DNA of 64,000 bases from Fimenecus sp900545625 (GCA_963931525.1 OZ007023.1:868001-932000); one strand, 5' to 3'; positions 49,240 to 58,283 are shown, counted from the first letter of the stretch. Notes: generated from the sequence alone by a model not told the origin. Translations and numbers: made by a program.

Positions 49240-50702
49240 TGCCGAAAAACGAAAAAGAACATGCGGAGGATATGCTTTCCTTCGATGAGCTCAAAGATAA
49301 AGTGCAGCCGGATACGGACGAGACCGACCCTGAGGTTGCTGCGCTGCTTGATTCCCTGCGGGATATAGAACCGCCGCCCGAACCGGCACAGACGCCCGCC
49401 GAAGCACAAACCCCCGCCGAAGCAGCGCCCGAAACGCCGAGTGAAGCGGAAAATTACAAAAGCATTTATAACGATGTGCTGCGTTCGGTGATGCAAAACG
49501 AACAGGAAAGCGAAAAGACCACCCGCAAAGCCAAGTTCCTATCGGATGAGAGCCAATTTGTCGATGTGACCGACCGGTATGAGGGGTTCGCCGATCTGCA
49601 AAAGCAGCCCGAAGCCGATCCCCCCGCTGCTGCGGCACCGGCGGAAGCGGCACAGGAAACCGAAGCAAAAGCGCAAACCGAAACGGAAGAAGCGCCCGCC
49701 GAGGAAAAGCAGTACCGGACTTTTAATGAGATTTTCAAAAGCGGACTGCGCAAAATTTTCCCGAATAAGCGCGACACCGTCGGCGAAGGGATCCGCAAGG
49801 TGATCGTCGATCTGTCTGTGCTCGCGCTCGTTGCCTGCGGCGTCTATTTCGGCGTTTACGCCTATCAAAGCCACGCCGCCAAGGCACAGCAGGCGGAGAT
49901 CACCGGGCAGATCATCACGGAGGACACCGTTGACAGCGAGAGCGACGTTTGGGCGGAATTCTTCGCGCAGTATCCTAATATCCAGCTTCCCGAGGGCATG
50001 ATGGCAAAATACGCCTATCTGTATGCGATCAATCAGGATCTGGTCGGCTGGATCCGGATCCCGAATTCCATCGTCGATGTGCAGGTGGTGCAAAGCGAGG
50101 AAAACGGCGAATATCTGAAAAAAGATTTTTACGGCAATTACAGCCGCTACGGCTGCCCGTATATGGACTACCGCAACGATCCGAAATACCTCGGGCAGAA
50201 CACCATTATTTACGGGCACCATATGAGCGACGGGCTGGTGTTCGCCGATCTCACCAAGTACAAGACCATCGAAGGCTTCCAGGAGTCGCCGATCATCCAG
50301 TTCGACACGCTGTACCGCAGCTACACCTTTAAGGTGTATGCCGTGATCATCACAAACAGCCAGGCGGACGACGACAACGGGTATATCTTCAACTATACCG
50401 TGACGGACTTCGGCTCCGATGAAAAATTTATGGAATATATTGCGGCAGTGGATGAGCGCAAGCTGTATACGACCGGCGTGGACATTCAGCCCGGCGACAA
50501 GCTTTTGACACTGCAAACGTGCACCTATGAATTCTCCGACGCACGCTTGGTCGTCATCGGCAGGATGGTGCGCGACGGCGAGAGCACGACGGTGGACACG
50601 AGCCTCGCGGTGGAAAATGCTTCGCCGCGTTACCCGCAGGCGTGGTATGACAAGCAGGGGATCACGAACCCCTATGCGGACGCTGAAAAATGGATGCCGT
50701 AA
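49239..50702 (+). CDS. Class B sortase 2 with long cytoplasmic N-terminus
   Basis: A 487-residue sortase. The first ~185 residues are acidic, Pro/Ala/Glu-rich and probably cytoplasmic; they hold two helical patches (YKSIYNDVLRSVMQNEQE, FNEIFKSGLRKIFPN). A TM helix follows (residues ~188-208), then a sortase B domain with the catalytic His in IIYGHHMSDG, Cys in LLTLQTCTYEF and Arg in DARLVVIGRMV. ATG 49239 is preceded by GAGGTGAGG; a TTG at 49236 overlaps the previous stop. The two sortases may act on different substrates or one may be a regulator of the other. Confidence 0.9.
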   Translation: MPKNEKEHAEDMLSFDELKDKVQPDTDETDPEVAALLDSLRDIEPPPEPAQTPAEAQTPAEAAPETPSEAENYKSIYNDVLRSVMQNEQESEKTTRKAKFLSDESQFVDVTDRYEGFADLQKQPEADPPAAAAPAEAAQETEAKAQTETEEAPAEEKQYRTFNEIFKSGLRKIFPNKRDTVGEGIRKVIVDLSVLALVACGVYFGVYAYQSHAAKAQQAEITGQIITEDTVDSESDVWAEFFAQYPNIQLPEGMMAKYAYLYAINQDLVGWIRIPNSIVDVQVVQSEENGEYLKKDFYGNYSRYGCPYMDYRNDPKYLGQNTIIYGHHMSDGLVFADLTKYKTIEGFQESPIIQFDTLYRSYTFKVYAVIITNSQADDDNGYIFNYTVTDFGSDEKFMEYIAAVDERKLYTTGVDIQPGDKLLTLQTCTYEFSDARLVVIGRMVRDGESTTVDTSLAVENASPRYPQAWYDKQGITNPYADAEKWMP

Positions 50703-50730
50703 TCCGAGAGTAAGGGATGGATGAGAGAAC

Positions 50731-52842
50731 ATGGATATGAAACTGCTCGCATTGACGGCGGGGGAGGAGCACGCACATCTTCTGGTGCGTATCTCCGGTA
50801 CGCTCAGCGGGTTTAGCGATACGGATACGGCGTTTGCAACGTATCCGACGCTTAAAACGCTGCTGCCCGCATTTGCCGAGGCGCTGAAAAAACAGGGTGT
50901 GATCGTGCTCGCCGTGGACGGCGCGAAGTACAATGCGATCCGCACTAAACTGTGCGCGGCGCTGTCGCTTGCGACGGTCGAAGACAGGGCGCTTTATGAA
51001 CGCTTGTCCGAAAATACGGCGCTGCCGCCCGAGGAGATCGAACAGATCGCCCGCGTGCCGAAAAATGCGGCGCTGTTCCCGAATTCGGACGGTCTTTATA
51101 CGGGCCTTGCGGTGGAAAAGGGCAAACAGACCATCGTGTTTTTGCCGCTGGAAGAAGAAAGCCTTACGCATGTGCTCAAAAACGGGCTGTTGCCGTATTT
51201 GATGCGCAAATCGGTCAAGGCGGAGAGCGCAGCGCCCGAAAAGCATGAGACGCCTGCACTCGAAGTGTCTGCCGCCGCCGGCGAAGTGGTACGGCGTACG
51301 GTGAATCTGCTGCGTGAAAACAATGCTACGGTCGCCGTCAGCAGCACCCCGAGCGCGCAGATCATCCGTTCACTCGGCGTAAATATGCCGGACTTTGAAA
51401 CGTTCTTCCTGTTTACACCCCATGTCGAGGACAAGGGCGATTACAGCATGACCGACTACGCCGCGCTGCTGGCAAAATCCGCCAAGGAGCTTTCGGGTGC
51501 AACGTTCGGTGCGTGCATTTCCGATGTGTGTGACGCCGAGGGCGGCACGTATGTCTGCGTCACGGTGGCGGATGACAAGACCGCCGTGGTGCGCAAGCTC
51601 TACAAGGAGGACGACGAGACCGAAAACAGCTTCCTGCACGACGCCGCCGAGGAGCTCGTGGAGCTGATCGGCGAAAAAGCGGCGGGCAAGGGCATGGTCG
51701 GCATTGAGGTCGCGGACGCCGGGAATGAGAAAAGCCGCGGCGGCTTCCTTTCAAGACCTGCCGGCAAGGTGACGATGTCTGTTATTGCACTGGTGCTTGC
51801 GGCAGCGGTCACGGTGGGTTGTATCTTCTTTGTGCGCGAACGCCGCGCGCGCGAAGCGCAAAATACCACGCAGCCGCCCGTTGTGACGGAACAGCCCGAC
51901 ACGACCATTGCGCCGGTCGTGACCGACACGGTGACGATCTCGGAGTTTATTTACAATGAAATGCAAAACGGCGTGCAGGAAACGCCCGCCGAAACGACGA
52001 CCGCCAATTCAGACGGCGTCGCGATCGACACGACCGGCGGCAGCACCGCCACGGGCGACGAGATCCCGACGGAAATGATCGTCAACGGCAGGACGCTCGA
52101 CGCCAAAGAGGCAGTCGCCCGCATGATCGAGGCGGAAATGGACAGCACCTACAATACCGAAGCGCTCAAGGCGCAGACGGTGGCGATATACACCTATCTC
52201 AAATACCGCAATACGAATTGGAAGATCACGGGCGTTACGCTTGCCGACGATTACAGCGAAGAAGTCTACAATGCGGTGCGTGCGGTGTTCGGGGAATATC
52301 TGAGCTTCAACGGCGCTCCGGCGTTCACGCCGTTCTTCCGTCTTTCGGCAGGCAGGACCGCCGCCTGTGAGACGGTGTTCGGTACGAGCTATGCGTATCT
52401 GCGCGCGGCGGACAGCATTTCCGACCGCACGGAGGACGGGTACTTAACACAGCTCATCATCCCCGCAGACGAGATCCGGGAGCTCGTAGAAGCCTATGAC
52501 GCGAGCATCACGCTCGGCGAGGAAACCGCCGACTGGCTGGAGGTAACGGAGCACGACGGTGCGGTGGATACGGGTACGGGCTATGTGCACGCGATCCGCG
52601 TCGGCGACCGCGAGATCTCAGGCAGAGAGTTCGTAGACGTGGTCATGGCAGGGAAAAACCTGCCGTCCGTGTGCTTCTCGGTGATGTACCAGAGCGAAAC
52701 CAATGAGTTTCTGTTCGAGGTCTACGGCATCGGCTACGGCGTCGGTATGAGCCAGCGCGGCGCGGACCGTATGGCGGCGACGGGCGCAGAATATACGGAG
52801 ATCCTGTCCCGCTATTACAGCGGTACGCAGCTTACAGCTTAA
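50731..52842 (+). CDS. CinA-like (degenerate) / TM / SpoIID-domain fusion protein
   Basis: A 703-residue protein with three parts. Residues ~3-160 look like the CinA N-terminal MoCF domain: VPKNAALFPNSDGLYTG and QTIVFLP match its VPxGAxxLPNxxGTAPG...LPG region, but the GGxGPTxDD catalytic motif is lost (AVDGAKYNAI). Residues ~184-315 resemble CinA-C/PncC, but AESCTGG is replaced by VSSTPSAQ. A TM helix (~347-368) leads to a Thr-rich linker and a C-terminal SpoIID-type domain (~450-700). That domain has EALKAQTVAIYTY with the key Glu and GIGYGVGMSQRGAD; the usual GHGVG His is Tyr here. SpoIID is a peptidoglycan-processing enzyme of engulfment. So the cytoplasmic part appears to be a dead CinA and the outside part a wall enzyme. 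Confidence 0.8.
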   Translation: MDMKLLALTAGEEHAHLLVRISGTLSGFSDTDTAFATYPTLKTLLPAFAEALKKQGVIVLAVDGAKYNAIRTKLCAALSLATVEDRALYERLSENTALPPEEIEQIARVPKNAALFPNSDGLYTGLAVEKGKQTIVFLPLEEESLTHVLKNGLLPYLMRKSVKAESAAPEKHETPALEVSAAAGEVVRRTVNLLRENNATVAVSSTPSAQIIRSLGVNMPDFETFFLFTPHVEDKGDYSMTDYAALLAKSAKELSGATFGACISDVCDAEGGTYVCVTVADDKTAVVRKLYKEDDETENSFLHDAAEELVELIGEKAAGKGMVGIEVADAGNEKSRGGFLSRPAGKVTMSVIALVLAAAVTVGCIFFVRERRAREAQNTTQPPVVTEQPDTTIAPVVTDTVTISEFIYNEMQNGVQETPAETTTANSDGVAIDTTGGSTATGDEIPTEMIVNGRTLDAKEAVARMIEAEMDSTYNTEALKAQTVAIYTYLKYRNTNWKITGVTLADDYSEEVYNAVRAVFGEYLSFNGAPAFTPFFRLSAGRTAACETVFGTSYAYLRAADSISDRTEDGYLTQLIIPADEIRELVEAYDASITLGEETADWLEVTEHDGAVDTGTGYVHAIRVGDREISGREFVDVVMAGKNLPSVCFSVMYQSETNEFLFEVYGIGYGVGMSQRGADRMAATGAEYTEILSRYYSGTQLTA

Positions 52843-52870
52843 AATCAATATATTTCGGGAGGAATGTACA

Positions 52871-53887
52871 ATGGCAATTCTGGTAACGGGCGGTACGGGC
52901 TTTATCGGCTCGCACACCTGCATCGCGCTCACCGAGGCGGGGTATGACGCCGTCATCGTGGATAACTACTACAATTCCAGCCCCAAGTCGCTCGAACGCA
53001 TCAACGAGCTGTGCGGCAAGGAACTGAAATTCTATGAGTGCGACATCCGCGACCGCGAGGGAATGACGCGTGTTTTCAAGGAAAACAAGATCGACGCAGT
53101 GATCCATTTCGCGGGGCTCAAAGCGGTGGGCGAATCCTGCCAAAAGCCGATGGAATATTATGACAACAACATCGGCGGCACGCTGACGCTCTGCGAAGTC
53201 ATGCGCGACTGCGGCTGCAAAAACATCGTTTTCAGCTCATCCGCGACTGTGTACGGCATGCACAATGTCTCTCCGCTCAAGGAAACCATGCCCGCAGGCG
53301 GCACGACCAACCCCTACGGTACGACCAAATACATGATCGAGATCATTTTGGAAGACATTTACAAGGCGGACAATGACTGGAATGTGACACTGCTTCGCTA
53401 TTTTAACCCGATCGGGGCGCATAAAAGCGGCAGAATCGGTGAAAATCCGAACGGGATCCCGAATAATCTCATGCCCTACATTACGCAGGTCGCAGTCGGC
53501 AAGCTGCCTGAGCTTTCGATCTACGGCGACGATTACGACACCAAGGACGGCACCGGCGTGCGCGATTACATCCATGTGGTCGACCTTGCGGAGGGGCATG
53601 TCAAGGCGCTTGACAATATTTTGTCCGGCAAACGCGGCGTACAGATCTTCAATCTCGGCACCGGCGTCGGGTACAGCGTTTTGGACATCGTGCATGCCTT
53701 TGAAGAAGCAAACGGCGTAAAGATCCCGTATAAGATCGTCGGCAGACGCCCCGGCGACATCGCCACCTGCTACTCCGATCCCACCAAGGCGAAAGAGGTG
53801 CTCGGCTGGCAGGCAAAGCGCGGCCTTGCCGAGATGTGCGAGGACTCATGGCGCTGGCAGAAGCAGAATCCCAACGGATTTGAATAA
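52871..53887 (+). CDS. galE: UDP-glucose 4-epimerase
   Basis: A 338-residue SDR enzyme interconverting UDP-glucose and UDP-galactose. N-terminal NAD motif TGGTGFIGSHT, FSSSATVYG, the catalytic Tyr-x3-Lys in PYGTTKYMIE, RYFNPIGAH, and the C-terminal RRPGDIATCYSD are present. GGGAGG precedes the ATG. The 28-base gap after the fusion gene contains no terminator, so it may be cotranscribed with the sortase operon. Confidence 0.96.
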   Translation: MAILVTGGTGFIGSHTCIALTEAGYDAVIVDNYYNSSPKSLERINELCGKELKFYECDIRDREGMTRVFKENKIDAVIHFAGLKAVGESCQKPMEYYDNNIGGTLTLCEVMRDCGCKNIVFSSSATVYGMHNVSPLKETMPAGGTTNPYGTTKYMIEIILEDIYKADNDWNVTLLRYFNPIGAHKSGRIGENPNGIPNNLMPYITQVAVGKLPELSIYGDDYDTKDGTGVRDYIHVVDLAEGHVKALDNILSGKRGVQIFNLGTGVGYSVLDIVHAFEEANGVKIPYKIVGRRPGDIATCYSDPTKAKEVLGWQAKRGLAEMCEDSWRWQKQNPNGFE

Positions 53888-53937
53888 AACCTACCCGTAA
53901 AAAAGCGGCTGAACCCGTCGCAAGCAGGAGGAAAAAC

Positions 53938-54513
53938 ATGAAAAGCAAAAAGTCTCTTTGGATCGCGCTTGCCGTGGTGGCGGTCGTTGTGATCGCTGCG
54001 GTGGGCTGGATCATGTCCACCTACAACGGGCTTGTGGAAACACGCGAGCAGGTGACGGCACAGCAGGCAAACGTGCAAAGCCAGCTGCAAAGACGCGCCG
54101 ACCTGATCCCGAATCTGGTCAGCACGGTGCAGGCTTACGCCACGCATGAGGAAGAGGTCTATACCGCCCTTGCGGATGCGCGCGCGGCGCTTGCGGGCGC
54201 GAGCACGGTCGACGAGCTCAACGAGGCAAACAGCGCCCTGGATTCTGCGCTCTCCCGGCTGCTCGTGGTGGTGGAGAACTACCCGGAACTGCAGGCAAGT
54301 CAGAATTTTATCAATTTGCAGGATGAGCTGGCAGGCACCGAAAACCGCATTGTGCAGGCACGCAACACGTACAACGATATGGCGCGTGAATACAACACAC
54401 GGATCCAGCGCTTCCCGTCCTCGCTGATCGCAAGCATCGGTAATTTTGAGCAGGTGGATTATTTCGAGGCGTCTGAAGAGTCACAAACCGTTCCGGAAGT
54501 GAGCTTCGACTGA
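53938..54513 (+). CDS. LemA family protein
   Basis: A 191-residue LemA-type protein: one N-terminal TM helix (residues ~7-25) and a long helical body. Markers are YNGLVETREQVTAQQANVQSQLQRRADLIPNLV and the NFINLQDELAGTENRI-type segment. Function unknown. It is paired with a TPM-domain gene 22 bases downstream, a common conserved pair. AGGAGG precedes the ATG. Confidence 0.93.
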   Translation: MKSKKSLWIALAVVAVVVIAAVGWIMSTYNGLVETREQVTAQQANVQSQLQRRADLIPNLVSTVQAYATHEEEVYTALADARAALAGASTVDELNEANSALDSALSRLLVVVENYPELQASQNFINLQDELAGTENRIVQARNTYNDMAREYNTRIQRFPSSLIASIGNFEQVDYFEASEESQTVPEVSFD

Positions 54514-54535
54514 TCCCGGGGCTTGGAGGAGAAGA

Positions 54536-55333
54536 ATGAAACGAATTTCGGCGCTTGTGCTGGGGCTTTTGGCGGCGGCGCTTTTGGTGCTGCCCGCTTC
54601 GGCGGCGCGAACGGAATACCCCGAGCCGACAAGTGACTTTTTCGTCAACGACTTCGCGGGCTGCTTAAACGCCGAGGATGCGCAGGAGATGCAAGCTCTG
54701 GGCGAGGCGCTGTACCGTGCGACGGGGGCGCAGGCGGTCGTGGTGACGGTGGAGTCTTTGAACGGTGCATCCATTGAGGATTACGGCTATGACCTTGCCA
54801 ACGGCTGGGGCATCGGCGACGGTGACGCGGACTCGGGCGTACTGCTGCTGCTTTCCACCGGCGACCGGCAGGTGCGCATTGAGGTCGGCAGCGGCCTTGA
54901 AGGCAGGCTGACCGACGGCAAAACGGGGCGTATTCTGGATACATACGCCATACCGTATTTGCAGGTCGATGATTTTTCCACCGGGCTTTTGGAGGCGTAT
55001 AAGTCCATTGTCAATGAGGTGTATATCGAATACGGGCTGGAACCGGTATCCGATTATACGCCTGTGGAAGAGGATGACGGGCTTACCTATGAAGATGCAA
55101 ATCGGATCTCAGGAGTTATATTGCTGGCCTCTTTTGGGTTTGTCTTTGTTTTGGTCTTGATCTTACGCCGGCATGGGCACGGCGGCGGAGGCGGCGGCTT
55201 CTATGGCGGCGGCTTTTACGGCGGCTATCACGGCGGCGGGTTCTCCGGCGGCGGAGGATTTTCCGGCGGCGGAGGCGGCTTCTCGGGCGGAGGCGGCGGT
55301 TTCTCCGGCGGCGGCAGCTCGCGCGGGTTCTGA
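54536..55333 (+). CDS. TPM domain protein with Gly-rich C-terminus (YgcG-like)
   Basis: A 265-residue protein. A signal peptide (residues 1-~23, ending LPASAAR) is followed by a TPM domain (~30-165) with DFFVNDFAGCLN, GDADSGVLLLLSTGDRQVRIEVG and LEGRLTDGKTGRIL. A TM helix (~195-215) precedes a basic RRHGHGG stretch and a ~50-residue Gly/Ser/Phe repeat of the form GGGGFSGGGG. It is a standard partner of LemA. TPM proteins have been linked to thylakoid or membrane repair elsewhere; the role here is unknown. Confidence 0.9.
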   Translation: MKRISALVLGLLAAALLVLPASAARTEYPEPTSDFFVNDFAGCLNAEDAQEMQALGEALYRATGAQAVVVTVESLNGASIEDYGYDLANGWGIGDGDADSGVLLLLSTGDRQVRIEVGSGLEGRLTDGKTGRILDTYAIPYLQVDDFSTGLLEAYKSIVNEVYIEYGLEPVSDYTPVEEDDGLTYEDANRISGVILLASFGFVFVLVLILRRHGHGGGGGGFYGGGFYGGYHGGGFSGGGGFSGGGGGFSGGGGGFSGGGSSRGF

Positions 55334-55355
55334 CAGAATACAGAATATCAAAGCA

Positions 55356-55388
55356 AAAACGGACTTCGGTTTTTCCGAAGTCCGTTTC
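55356..55388. terminator. Bidirectional terminator
   Basis: Stem aaaacggacttcgg / ccgaagtccgtttc with a TTTTT loop, between convergent TPM gene and citrate synthase gene; followed by GTTTTGC on the plus strand. Confidence 0.8.
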
Positions 55389-55412
55389 GTTTTGCTGTAT
55401 ATCGTCCGGCGC

Positions 55413-56774
55413 TTACCGCTCTGCAAGCGGCACATACGGCTTTACGCCGGAAACGCTTTTGTATGCGGGGCGGATGATCTTGTCGACATTCGTCAATTCT
55501 TCGAGCATATGTGCGCTCCAGCCCACGATGCGCGCCATGGCGAAGATCGGCGTGTAAAGCTCGGGCGGGATGTCCAGCATGCTGTAAACGAATCCGCTGT
55601 AAAAGTCCACGTTGGGGCTGACGCCCTTGTAAATGCGCCGCCGTTCGGCGATGACCTGCGGTCCCAAGCGCGCGATCATGCTGTACAGTGCAAAATCCTC
55701 GCCGCGCTTTTTCTCCTGCGCGAGCTTCTGCACGAAGCCCTCAAAAATTTCGGCGCGCGGGTCGGAAATGGAGTACACCGCGTGCCCCATGCCGTAAATC
55801 AAGCCCTTTTTATCAAAAGCTTCACGGTTAAGCAGCTTTTCAAGATATGCGCGCACCTCGTCCTCGTCATGCACATCCCGCACATGGCGCTTGATGTCCT
55901 TGACCATTTCCACGACCTTGATGTTTGCGCCGCCGTGCTTCGGGCCTTTGAGCGAGCAAAGCGCCGCTGCCATGACTGAGAAGGTATCCGACCCGGAGGA
56001 GGCGACCACATGCGTCGTGAACGATGAGTTGTTGCCGCCGCCGTGCTCCATATGTAAGATCAGCGCGATGTCGAGCACCTGTGCTTCGAGCGCGGTGTGT
56101 TTTTTGTCGGGACGCAGCAGCCGCAGGATGTTTTCCGCCGCCGAGAGTTTGGCGTCGGGGTGGTGGATATACAAACTGTCGTTGCAGATATAGTGGTTGT
56201 ATGCCTGATATCCGTATACGGCGAGCATCGGGAAACGGCTGATGAGCGACAGGCACTGCCGAAGCACGTTTTCCTGCGTCATCTCCGTCGGGTTGCTGTC
56301 ATATGCCGAAAGCGTCAGCACGCTGCGCGTCAGGCTGTTCATGATGTCCTTGCTCGGCGCTTTCATCACAACATCGCGCACAAAGTTGCGCGGCAGACAG
56401 CGCATCGTCGAAAGTATGTCGCAAAACTCCGAAAGCTGCGCTTCGTTCGGCAGCGCCCCGAACAAAAGCAGGTACGCCGCCTCCTCAAAGCCGAAGCGCT
56501 TTTCCCGAATACAGCCGCGCACAAGCTCCGTAACATTGATGCCGCGGTAGCGAAGCTCGCCGGCACAGGGCTTGCGTCCCTCAGGCGTCTCTTCGTATGC
56601 TTTGACATTGGAAATCGTCGTTAAGCCTGCTAAAACGCCCACGCCGTTTTTGTCGCGCAAACCGCGCTTCACGGCATATTGTTCATATAGCTCGGGATCA
56701 ATGGTGCTGCACGCGGTGTTTTCCAAACTCATTTTCGCGGCGTAATCCATGATCTCCGCTCTGGTTTTTCGCAT
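55413..56774 (-). CDS. Citrate synthase
   Basis: A 453-residue citrate synthase making citrate from oxaloacetate and acetyl-CoA. Catalytic features are the His-containing LHMEHGGGNNSSFTTHVV, the KGPKHGGAN histidine, the MGHAVYSISDPRAE region with His/Arg, and VDFYSGFVYSML with the Asp. GGAGG lies just before ATG 56774. No aconitase or isocitrate dehydrogenase is adjacent, so it might serve glutamate synthesis from other loci. Confidence 0.93.
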   Translation of the reverse strand: MRKTRAEIMDYAAKMSLENTACSTIDPELYEQYAVKRGLRDKNGVGVLAGLTTISNVKAYEETPEGRKPCAGELRYRGINVTELVRGCIREKRFGFEEAAYLLLFGALPNEAQLSEFCDILSTMRCLPRNFVRDVVMKAPSKDIMNSLTRSVLTLSAYDSNPTEMTQENVLRQCLSLISRFPMLAVYGYQAYNHYICNDSLYIHHPDAKLSAAENILRLLRPDKKHTALEAQVLDIALILHMEHGGGNNSSFTTHVVASSGSDTFSVMAAALCSLKGPKHGGANIKVVEMVKDIKRHVRDVHDEDEVRAYLEKLLNREAFDKKGLIYGMGHAVYSISDPRAEIFEGFVQKLAQEKKRGEDFALYSMIARLGPQVIAERRRIYKGVSPNVDFYSGFVYSMLDIPPELYTPIFAMARIVGWSAHMLEELTNVDKIIRPAYKSVSGVKPYVPLAER

Positions 56775-56896
56775 TTCGCATCCTCCTTTTTTGTTCTGAT
56801 TTTGTTGTCTTAATCCTCTGATTCTAATCATAATGGAAAATGCCCTTGGGTGTCAACGCCTAAATTGTAAACATTATGTGAACTGTCGTGATTTTG

Positions 56897-56925
56897 TTGA
56901 CAGATTATAGGGAAAGGTATATATT
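56897..56925 (+). promoter_or_regulatory. Promoter for marR-type gene
   Basis: TTGACA (56897-56902), 17-base spacer, TATATT (56920-56925), 23 bases before the start. Confidence 0.75.
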
Positions 56926-56948
56926 ATAGACAAATAGGGGGCGGTTTG

Positions 56949-57380
56949 ATGCCAAAAACTGCGCGGCAGGAAGCTGCCGAAATGCTTACCGAGTTGTTGT
57001 TCCGCTTTTACAGCGCAGGTCAGCGCCACCCGCGCGTAACGCAGGGGCCGAAGATCCACACCCATGCGTTCCATGTGCTGTATCTGCTTGCTCGTGCGCA
57101 TGACAAGCGGCTGTCTTTAAGTTTTCTGCTTACGGAATTGCAGGTGACCAAGCAGCAGCTTTCCAAGCTCATCAACGAGCTGGAGGACTTCGGGTATGTC
57201 GAGCGGGTGCGCACCGGGCGTGACCGCCGCAACGTGATGCTGTGCCTGACGGAGGCGGGCGAGCGGTATTATGCCGAACGCGAACAGGCGGTCGCCGACC
57301 AGATCGCTGCATTCCTCGAAAAATATCCGCCCGAAAAAACCGAGTTTTTGCATGAGCTGCTTGTGCAGCTGGGCTCGTGA
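56949..57380 (+). CDS. MarR family transcriptional regulator
   Basis: A 143-residue winged helix-turn-helix regulator. The HTH is LSFLLTELQVTKQQLSKLINELEDFGYVERV and the wing RTGRDRRNVMLCLTEAGERYY, the MarR signature. I prefer ATG 56949; a TTG directly before it is possible. It is a single gene ended by a strong terminator, divergent from citrate synthase. Its target is not obvious. Confidence 0.9.
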   Translation: MPKTARQEAAEMLTELLFRFYSAGQRHPRVTQGPKIHTHAFHVLYLLARAHDKRLSLSFLLTELQVTKQQLSKLINELEDFGYVERVRTGRDRRNVMLCLTEAGERYYAEREQAVADQIAAFLEKYPPEKTEFLHELLVQLGS

Positions 57381-57404
57381 ACGCAAAAACAACAAACTGC
57401 ACAG

Positions 57405-57432
57405 AGCTTCCCCGCTTGCGGGGGAGCTTTTT
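57405..57432 (+). terminator. Terminator after the marR-type gene
   Basis: 11-bp stem (agcttccccgc / gcgggggagct) followed by TTTTATG. Confidence 0.85.
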
Positions 57433-57448
57433 ATGTCTTAGACAAACT

Positions 57449-57505
57449 GCACAATATATTGCGCAAAATTTCGCCGCATTTCCGATTGCACACTAAATTT
57501 AGTGG
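57449..57505 (+). promoter_or_regulatory. Two NrdR boxes upstream of nrdG
   Basis: Box 1 GCACAATATATTGCGC (57449-57464) and box 2 ACACTAAATTTAGTGG (57490-57505) match the NrdR consensus ACACWATATATWGTGT. They are 41 bases apart (about four helical turns). Box 2 overlaps the promoter spacer. Confidence 0.8.
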
Positions 57506-57514
57506 TGCTATAAT
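57486..57514 (+). promoter_or_regulatory. Promoter for nrdG
   Basis: TTGCAC (57486-57491), 17-base spacer, TATAAT (57509-57514) with extended TGC. NrdR box 2 lies across it, which fits repression. Confidence 0.8.
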
Positions 57515-57584
57515 AATAAAGCTTTCCTTTCCGCCGCGCGGGTGTGCTGCGGAAAGAATTTTATCTTGAACGAGGGGGAGCGCT

Positions 57585-58283
57585 ATGAAGATCAGCGGCC
57601 TTCAAACCCTGACTTTGCTGGATTTTCCGGGCAAGGTCGCCTGCACGGTGTTCACGAGCGGCTGCAACATGCGCTGCCCGTTTTGCCATAATGCAGGGCT
57701 GGTGCTCGAGCCTGACGAACCCGCGCAGATGACTGAGGACGAATTTTTCGCCTTTCTTAAAAAACGCAAGGGTGTGCTCGACGGGGTTTGCGTGACAGGC
57801 GGCGAGCCGCTGCTGCAAACGGATCTGATCCCGTTCTTCCAAAGGGTAAAGGACCTTGGCTTTACAACGAAGCTCGACACCAACGGCTTTTTGACCGAGC
57901 GTCTGTGCCGGACAGTGGAAAGCGGTGCGGTGGATTATGTGGCGATGGACGTCAAAAATGACCCGAGCCGCTATGCCGAAACGGTCGGCATCCCGAATTT
58001 TTCCATGGAACCGATTTTTGAAAGCGTGCAGTATTTGATGTCCTGCGGCGTAGACTATGAATTCCGCACCACGGTCGTCCGCGAGCTGCACCGCGCCGGC
58101 AATCTTACGGCGATCGCCGAATGGCTGCAGGGTGCAAAGCGGTATTTTTTGCAGGGCTTCCGCGATTCGGGCGAGATCTTAGGCGGCACGATGCACGCCT
58201 ATTCCCCGCAGGAGATGCGCGACCTGCTTCATAAGGTGCAGAGCGTTTTGCCGCAGACGGAACTGCGCGGCGTAGAGGTATAA
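57585..58283 (+). CDS. nrdG: Anaerobic ribonucleotide reductase activating protein (radical SAM)
   Basis: A 232-residue glycyl-radical activating enzyme that uses S-adenosylmethionine to generate the glycyl radical in NrdD. The cluster motif CNMRCPFCHN (CxxxCxxC, C27, C31, C34) and VTGGEPLLQ are present. The longer C-terminal half (VDYVAMDVKNDPSRY, YFLQGFRD) is of the NrdG2 type. AGGGGGAG precedes the ATG. It lies just before nrdD but each has its own NrdR-controlled promoter. Confidence 0.93.
   Translation: MKISGLQTLTLLDFPGKVACTVFTSGCNMRCPFCHNAGLVLEPDEPAQMTEDEFFAFLKKRKGVLDGVCVTGGEPLLQTDLIPFFQRVKDLGFTTKLDTNGFLTERLCRTVESGAVDYVAMDVKNDPSRYAETVGIPNFSMEPIFESVQYLMSCGVDYEFRTTVVRELHRAGNLTAIAEWLQGAKRYFLQGFRDSGEILGGTMHAYSPQEMRDLLHKVQSVLPQTELRGVEV

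Noticed and set aside
55170..55330. GC-rich simple repeat as a non-coding element
   Set aside because: It encodes the Gly/Ser/Phe-rich tail normal for TPM-domain proteins.
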